Shown here piece by piece: positions 56,101 to 64,000 of a DNA stretch of 64,000 nt. The stretch is from assembly GCA_964017045.1 (NCBI GenBank), contig OZ024808.1, forward strand, positions 8,565,284 to 8,629,283, given 5' to 3'. The stretch comes from Omphiscola glabra (taxonomy: Eukaryota; Mollusca; Gastropoda; Lymnaeidae). The notes under the pieces are model-generated. The model worked only from the letters and a program-made list of their open reading frames with translations. It was not told where the DNA came from and ran no database searches. Position 1 is the stretch's first letter. Each line of letters begins with the position of its first letter. Made by a program: the position numbers and the translations under genes.

Positions 56101-57510
56101 GCAACTACATCAGTTACATCTAAAACTACATCTACAACTACATCTACAATTACATCTACATTTACATCTAAAACTACATCTACAACTACATCTAAAACTA
56201 CATCTACAACTGCAACTACATCAAAAACTACATATAAATATACACGTAAAACTACATCTACAACTACATCTACAACTACATCTATAACTGCAACTACATC
56301 TGCTAAATATAAAAAATACATCTCCAACTACATCTAAAACTACATCTATAACTACATCTAAAACTACAACTACATCTAAAACTACATCTACAACTGCTAC
56401 TACATCAGTTACACCTAAAACTACATCTCCAACTACATCTAATACTACATCTACATCTGCAACTACATCAGTTACTTCTAAAACTACATCTACAACTACA
56501 TCTACAACTACATCTACAACTGCAACTACATATGTTACATCTATAACTACATCTACAACTACATTTACAACTGCAACTACATCAGCTACATCTAAAACTA
56601 CATCTTCAACTTCATCTACAACTACATCTAAAACTACATCTACAACTGCAACTACATCAGATACATCTAAAACTACATCTACAGCTACATCTACAACTAC
56701 ATCTACAACTGCAACTACATCAGTTACATCTAAAACTACATCTACAACTGCAACTACATCAGCTACATCTAAAACTACATCTACAACTGCAACTACATCA
56801 GCTAAACCTAAAACTACATCTACAAATACAATTACATCTAAAACTACATTTACACATGCAACAACATCAGCTACATCTTAAAGTACATCTACAACTAAAC
56901 TACATTTACATCTAAAACTACATTTACAACTGCAACTACATCAGCTACATCTAAAACTACTTATAAAACTACATCTACAACTATATCTACAACTACATCT
57001 ATAACTGCAACTACATCTGCTAAATATAAAACTACATCTCCAACTACATCTAAAACTACATCTCCAACTGCTACTACATCAGTTACATCTAAAACTTAAT
57101 CTACAACTGTAACTATATCAGCTACATCTAAAACTATATCTACAACTACAACTACACTTACATCTAAAACTACATTTACACATGCAACTACATCAGCTAC
57201 ATCTTAAAGTACATCTACAACTACATCAGTTACATCTAAAACTACATCTACAACTGCAACTACATCAGCTACATCTAAAACTACATCTACAACTTCATCT
57301 ACAACTACATCTAAAACTACATCTACAACTGCAACGACATCAGCTACATCTAAAACTACATAAAAAACTACATCTACAGCTACATCTACAACTAAATCTA
57401 CAACTGCAACAAAAACTACATCTACAACTTCATCTACTACTATATCTAAACCTACAACTACAACTACATCAGCTACATCTAAAACTGCATCTACAACTGC
57501 ATCTACAGCT
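53134..57510 (+). repeat. 4.4-kb higher-order repeat, copy 4
   Basis: Full-length copy, offset 4,006 bp from copy 3 up to the deletion and 4,395 bp afterwards. Its last about 100 bases depart from copies 1-3: it has GCAACAAAAAC near 57409 and continues into ACTGCAAATACATAAGC, as in the 38-kb region, rather than the ACAGCTGCAAAT junction. Confidence 0.86.
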
Positions 57511-57619
57511 ACATCTAAAACTACATCTACAACTGCAAATACATAAGCTACATCTAAAACTACATTTACAACTACAATTACATCTTAAACTACATTTACA
57601 CATGCAACTACATCAGCTA

Positions 57620-60600
57620 CATCTAAAACTACATCTACAACTTCATCTACAACTACATCTAAAACTACATCTACAACTGCAACTACATCAGCTACATCTA
57701 AAACTACATCTACAGCTACATCTACAACTACATCTACAACTACATCATCTACATCTAAAACTACTTCTACAACTTCATCTACTACTATATCTAAAACTAC
57801 AACTACATCAGCTACATCTATAACTACAACTACAACTGCATCTACAGCTACATCTAAAACTACATCTACAACTGCAAATACAAAAGCTACATCTAAAACT
57901 ACATTTACAATTGCAACTACATCAGCTACATCTAAACTACATCTAAAACTACATCTAAAACTACATCTACAAATACATCTATAACTGCAACTACATCTGC
58001 TAAATATAAAACTACATCTCCAACTTCATCTAAAGCTACAACTACATCTAAAACTACATCTACAACTGCTACTACATCAGTTACATCTAAAACTACATCT
58101 ACAACTATATCAGCTAGATCTAAAACTACATTTACAACTGCAACTACATCAGCTACATCTAAAACTACATCTACAACTACATCTACAACTGCAACTACAT
58201 CAGCTACATCTAAAACTACATCTAAAACTACATCTACAAATACATCTATAACTGCAACTACATCTGCTAAATATAAAACTACATCTACAACTACATCTAC
58301 AACTGCAACTACATCAGCTACATCTAAAATTACATCTACAACTTCATCTACAACTACATCTAAAACTACATCTACAACTGCAACTACATCAGCTGCATCT
58401 AAAACTACATAAAAAACTACATCTACAGCTACATCTACAACTACTTCTACAACTGCAACTACATCATCTACATCTAAAACTACATGTACAACTACATCTA
58501 CAACTACATCTAAAACTACATCTACAACTTCATCTACTACTATATCTAAACCTACAACTACAACTACATCAGCTACATCTAAAACTACATCTACAACTGC
58601 ATCTACAGCTACATCTAAAACTACATCTACAACTGCAAATACATAAGCTACATCTAAAACTACATTTACAACTACAACTACAATTACATCTAAAATTACA
58701 TTTACACATGCAACTACATCAGCTACATCTAAAACTTAATCTACAACTGTAACTATATCAGCTACATCTAAAACTATATCTACAACTACAACTACAATTA
58801 CATCTAAAACTACATTTACACATGCAACTACATCAGCTACATCTTAAAGTACATCTACAACTACATCAGTTACATCTAAAACTACACCTACAACTGCAAC
58901 TACATCAGCTACATCTAAAACTACATCTACCACTGCAACTACATCAGCTACATCTAAAACTACATCTACAACTACACTACAATTACATCTAAAACTACAT
59001 TTACAACTGCAACTACATCAGCTACATCTAAAACTACTTATAAAACTACATCTAAAACTACATCTACAACTGCAAGTACATCAACTACATCTAAAACTAC
59101 ATTTACAACTGCAACTACATCATCTACATCTAAAATTACATCTACAACTGCATCTACATCTAAAACTATATCTATAACTTCATCTACAACTATATCTAAA
59201 ACTACATCTACAACTGCAACTACATCAGCTACATCTAAAACTACATCTACAACTGCATATACAGCTACATCTAAAACTACATCTAAAACTGCAAATACAT
59301 CAGCTACATCTAAAACTACACCTACAACTGCAACTACATCAGTTACATCTTAAACTGCATCTCCAACTACATCTAAAACTACATCTACAACTATATCTAC
59401 AACTATATCTAAAACTACATCTACAACTGCAACTACATCAGCTACATCTAAAACTACATCTACAGCTGCAAATATATCAGCTACATCTAAAACTATATTT
59501 ACAACTACATCTAAAAGTACATCTACATCTGCAACTACATCAGCTACATCTAAAACTACATCTACAACTGCATCTAAAACTAAATCTACAGCTGCAAATA
59601 TATCAGCTAAATCTAAAACTACATTTACAACTACGTCTAAAAGTACATCTACAACTGCAAGTACAACAGCTACATCTAAAACTACATCTCAATCTACATC
59701 TACAAATACATCTAAAACTACATTTACAACTGCAACTACATCAGCTATATCTACAACTACATCTAAAGTTACATCTACAACTGCATCAGCTACATCTAAA
59801 ACTACATCCACAACTGCAACTACATCAGTTACATCTAAAACTACATCTACAACTACATCTACAATTACATCTACATTTACATCTAAAACTACATCTACAA
59901 CTACATCTAAAACTACATCTACAACTGCAACTACATCAGCTACATCTAAAACTACATATAAATATACACGTAAAACTACATCTACAACTACATCTACAAC
60001 TACATCTATAACTGCAACTACATCTGCTAAATATAAAACTACATCTCCAACTACATCTAAAATTACATCTATAACTACATCTAAAACTACAACTACATCT
60101 AAAACTACATCTACAACTGCTACTACATCAGTTACACCTAAAACTACATCTCCAACTACATCTAATACTACATCTACATCTGCAACTACATCAGTTACTT
60201 CTAAAACTACATCTACAACTACATCTACAACTACATCTACAACTGCAACTACATATGTTACATCTATAACTACATCTACAACTACATTTACAACTGCAAC
60301 TACATCAGCTACATCTAAAACTACATCTTCAACTTCATCTACAACTACATCTAAAACTACATCTACAACTGCAACTACATCAGCTACATCTAAAACTACA
60401 TCTACAGCTACATCTACAACTACATCTACAACTGCAACTACATCAGTTACATCTAAAACTACATCTACAACTGCAACTACATCAGCTACATCTAAAACTA
60501 CATCTACAACTGCAACTACATCAGCTAAACCTAAAACTACATCTACAAATACAATTACATCTAAAACTACATTTACACATGCAACAACATCAGCTACATC

Positions 60601-60980
60601 TTAAAGTACATCTACAACTAAACTACATTTACATCTAAAACTACATTTACAACTGCAACTACATCAGCTACATCTAAAACTACTTATAAAACTACATCTA
60701 CAACTACATCTACAACTACATCTATAACTGCAACTACATCTGCTAAATATAAAACTACATCTCCAACTACATCTAAAACTACATCTACAACTGCTACTAC
60801 ATCAGTTACATCTAAAACTTAATCTACAACTGTAACTATATCAGCTACATCTAAAACTATATCTACAACTACAACTACAATTACATCTAAAACTACATTT
60901 ACACATGCAACTACATCAGCTACATCTTAAAGTACATCTACAACTACATCAGTTACATCTAAAACTACATCTACAACTGC
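57620..60980 (+). repeat. Diverged partial fifth copy of the 4.4-kb repeat
   Basis: Aligns to copy 4 at an offset of 3,730 bp (ACAGCTACATC at 53982/57712, GCAAATACAAAAGC at about 54143/57873). It carries more private substitutions (AAAGCTACAAC near 58034, CAGCTGCATC near 58391, ACTACGTCT near 59632). It lacks the 9-bp deletion of copies 2-4 near 59780, resembling copy 1. Confidence 0.72.
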
Positions 60981-62488
60981 AACTACATCAGCTACATCTA
61001 AAACTACATCTACCACTGCAACTACATCAGCTACATCAAAAACTACATATAAAACTACATCTACAGCTACATCTACAACTACATCTACAACTACATCCTC
61101 TACATCTAAAACTACATCTACAACTGCATCTAGAACTACATCTAAAACTACATCTACAACTTCATCTACTACTATATCTAAAACTACAACTACAACTGCA
61201 ACTACATCAGCTACATCTAAAACTACATCTACAACTGCATCTACAGCTACATCTAAAACTACATCTAAAACTACAAATACATCTAAAACTACATCTACAA
61301 CTGCTACTACATCAGTTACATCTAAAACTACATCTACAACTGCATCTACATCTTAAACTACATCTATAACTTCATCTACAACTATATCTAAAACTACATC
61401 TACAACTGCAACTACATCAGCTACATCTAAAACTACATCTACAACTGCATATACAGCTACATCTAAAACTACATCTACAACTGCAAATACATCAGCTACA
61501 TCTAAAACTACATCTAAAACTACACCTACAACTGCAACTACATCAGTTACATCTTAAACTGCATCTCCAACTACATCTAAAACTACATCTACAACTACAT
61601 CTACAACTATATCTAAAACTACATCTACAACTGCAACTACATCAGCTACATCTAAAACTACATCTACAACTGCATCTACAACTACATCTAAAACTACATC
61701 TACAGCTGCAAATATATCAGCTACATCTAAAACTACATTTAAAACTACATCTAAAAGTACATCTACAACTGCAACTACATCAGCTACATCTAAAACTACA
61801 TCTACAACTGCATCTACAACTACATCTAAAACTACATCTACAGCTGCAAATATATCAGCTACATCTAAAACTACATTTACAACTACATCTAAAAGTACAT
61901 CTACAACTGCAACTACAACAGCTAAATCTAAAACTACATCTCAATCTACATCTACAACTACATCTAAAACTACATTTACAACTGAAACTACATCAGCTAC
62001 ATCTAAAACTTCATCTACAACTACATCTACAACTACATCTAAAGTTACATCTACAACTGCATCAGCTACATCTAAAACTACATCCACAACTGCAACTACA
62101 TCAGCTACATCTAAAAGTACATCGACAACTACATATAAAACTACATCTTTAACAACTAAACTACACCAGCTACATATAAAACTACATCTACAACTGCATC
62201 AGCTACATCTAAAATTACATCTACATTTACATCTAAAACTACATCTACAACTACATCTAAAACTACATCTACAACTGCAACTACATCTGCTAAATATAAA
62301 ACTACATCTCCAACTACATCTAAAACTACATCTAAAACTACAACTACATCTAAAACTACATCTACAACTGCTACTACATCAGTTACATGTAAAACTACAT
62401 CTACAACTGCAACTACATCAGCTACATCTAAAACTACATCTACAACTACTTCTACAACTACATCAGCTACATCTACAACTTCATCTAC
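59875..62488 (+). repeat. 2,614-bp tandem duplication, left copy
   Basis: The segment starting ATTTACATCTAAAAC at 59875 recurs at 62489. The rare TATAAATATACACGTAAAAC marks the same point in both (CACG at 59967 and 62581). The unit combines part of the diverged fifth 4.4-kb copy with about 1.5 kb resembling the 39.7-41.1 kb segment. Confidence 0.82.
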
Positions 62489-64000
62489 ATTTACATCTAA
62501 AACTACATCTACAACTACATCTAAAACTACATCTACAACTGCAACTACATCAGCTACATCTAAAACTACATATAAATATACACGTAAAACTACATCTACA
62601 ACTACATCTACAACTACATCTATAACTGCAACTACATCTGCTAAATATAAAACTACATCTCCAACTACATCTAAAACTACATCTATAACTACATCTAAAA
62701 CTACAACTACATCTAAAACTACATCTACAACTGCTACTACATCAGTTACACCTAAAACTACATCTCCAACTACATCTAATACTACATCTACATCTGCAAC
62801 TACATCAGTTACTTCTAAAACTACATCTACAACTACATCTACAACTACATCTACAACTGCAACTACATATGTTACATCTATAACTACATCTACAACTACA
62901 TTTACAACTGCAACTACATCAGCTACATCTAAAACTACATCTTCAACTTCATCTACAACTACATCTAAAACTACATCTACAACTGCAACTACATCAGCTA
63001 CATCTAAAACTACATCTACAGCTATATCTACAACTACATCTACAACTGCAACTACATCAGTTACATCTAAAACTACATCTACAACTGCAACTACATCAGC
63101 TACATCTAAAACTACATCTACAACTGCAACTACATCAGCTAAACCTAAAACTACATCTACAAATCAAATTACATCTAAAACTACATTTACACATGCAACA
63201 ACATCAGCTACATCTTAAAGTACATCTACAACTAAACTACATTTACATCTAAAACTACATTTACAACTGCAACTACATCAGCTACATCTAAAACTACTTA
63301 TAAAACTACATCTACAACTACATCTATAACTGCAACTACATCTGCTAAATATAAAACTACATCTCCAACTACATCTAAAACTACATCTACAACTGCTACT
63401 ACATCAGTTACATCTAAAACTTAATCTACAACTGTAACTATATCAGCTACATCTAAAACTATATCTACAACTACAACTACAATTACATCTAAAACTACAT
63501 TTACACATGCAACTACATCAGCTACATCTTAAAGTACATCTACAACTACATCAGTTACATCTAAAACTACATCTACAACTGCAACTACATCAGCTACATC
63601 TAAAACTACATCTACCACTGCAACTACATCAGCTACATCAAAAACTACATATAAAACTACATCTACAGCTACATCTACAACTACATCTACAACTACATCC
63701 TCTACATCTAAAACTACATCTACAACTGCATCTAGAACTACATCTAAAACTACATCTACAACTTCATCTACTACTATATCTAAAACTACAACTACAACTG
63801 CAACTACATCAGCTACATCTAAAACTACATCTACAACTGCATCTACAGCTACATCTAAAACTACATCTAAAACTACAAATACATCTAAAACTACATCTAC
63901 AACTGCTACTACATCAGTTACATCTAAAACTACATCTACAACTGCATCTACATCTTAAACTACATCTATAACTTCATCTACAACTATATCTAAAACTACA
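62489..64000 (+). repeat. 2,614-bp tandem duplication, right copy (cut by window end)
   Basis: Matches the left copy at offset 2,614 bp, then at 2,602 bp after loss of one 12-bp unit near 63310. A private AAATCAAATTAC replaces AAATACAATTAC near 63162. The copy continues beyond the window, so the array does too. Confidence 0.82.

Larger units (their letters stand above)
5674..64000 (+). other. Presumed giant intron, more than 58 kb
   Basis: Opens with the consensus donor GTAAGT at 5674-5679. No further ankyrin-like or other convincing exon, and no polyadenylation context, was found to the end of the window. Nearly all of it is minisatellite and satellite DNA. If the gene is intact this is one intron of at least 58.3 kb. 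Alternatively the gene is truncated here by the array, or the last exon was missed in the first 75 bp after a short unrecognised exon. Confidence 0.5.
6179..64000 (+). repeat. Very large satellite array of 12/15/39-bp modules
   Basis: Continuous array of ACATCTACAACT and ACATCTAAAACT 12-mers with interspersed GCAACTACATCAGCT, commonly assembled as a 39-bp module. In that module the + strand has 16 A, 12 C, 9 T and only 2 G, so the strand is almost free of G. Changes in length are mostly multiples of 3 or 12 bp, but 1- and 2-bp shifts recur. Two + frames (Thr/Ser-rich and His/Leu-rich) and two - frames (Asp/Val-rich) are open over long stretches because no stop arises in the consensus. Recurrent TAA variants (CATCTTAAACT, ACATAAGCT, ACATAAAAAAC) and frame changes break all of them. 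No unique sequence longer than a few bases was seen inside the array. Confidence 0.95.

Noticed and set aside
9434..63971. Many His/Leu/Gln/Lys-rich + strand ORFs of 60-274 codons
   Set aside because: They are one reading of the stop-free 12-bp satellite. They start at chance ATG or TTG codons, lie in different frames from copy to copy and end where 1-2 bp shifts occur. No domain or splice context supports them.
6048..64000. Telomeric or canonical centromeric repeat
   Set aside because: The unit does not match TTAGGG/TTAGG-type telomere repeats or any centromeric satellite I know. The strand is G-poor and C/A-rich, but with a 12-bp period. A position near a telomere or centromere cannot be excluded.

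Overview
The window looks like metazoan nuclear DNA, probably invertebrate. Two short, GC-rich, in-phase coding exons with canonical GT/AG splice sites sit among AT-rich sequence packed with minisatellites, poly-C runs and one very large satellite array. No bacterial-style operon, rRNA or recognisable tRNA was seen. Species and chromosome position cannot be fixed from the sequence. The density of tandem repeats would fit a subtelomeric or pericentromeric setting, but that is inference.

Region 1-6046 is a minisatellite-dense flank carrying part of one gene. In order it holds a 24-bp repeat (4-195), unique sequence with a G-rich motif and poly-C runs, an 11-bp repeat (1126-1252), a 25-bp repeat (1438-1785), a possible tiny upstream exon (about 1892-1926), a 48/46/35/34-bp repeat family (2232-3122), a 30-bp repeat of 28 copies (3251-4090) and a unique stretch (4091-4716). 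Two ankyrin-repeat exons follow on the + strand (4749-4977 and 5563-5673). Their intron is mostly a 32-bp minisatellite (5033-5503). The next intron opens at 5674 with a consensus donor and first enters a 34/35-bp minisatellite (5741-6046).

Region 6048-64000 is one continuous satellite array that runs off the window. Its building blocks are the related 12-mers ACATCTACAACT and ACATCTAAAACT plus a 15-bp block GCAACTACATCAGCT, often combined as a 39-bp module. The first about 131 bp lie in the opposite orientation, and the strand switch is a perfect 16-bp palindrome at 6171-6186. Beyond that the array is organised in higher-order repeats (HORs): a degenerate edge (6.2-7.85 kb), an about 2.3-kb HOR (7.85-18 kb), an about 2.1/3.65-kb HOR family (18-35.7 kb), a mosaic with a 500-bp tandem duplication that looks exact (35.7-40.3 kb), four near-identical copies of an about 4.4-kb HOR (40.33-57.5 kb) with a fifth diverged copy, and a 2,614-bp duplication that reaches the window end.

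The array is open in two + frames and two - frames only because its units are multiples of 3 bp. The frames shift repeatedly, stops recur, and variation is not concentrated at third codon positions, so I treat the long apparent reading frames in it as non-coding. If the ankyrin gene is intact, its next exon lies beyond the array, giving an intron of more than 58 kb made mostly of satellite. The main interest is this array's architecture and the history that can be read from shared deletions between its HOR copies.
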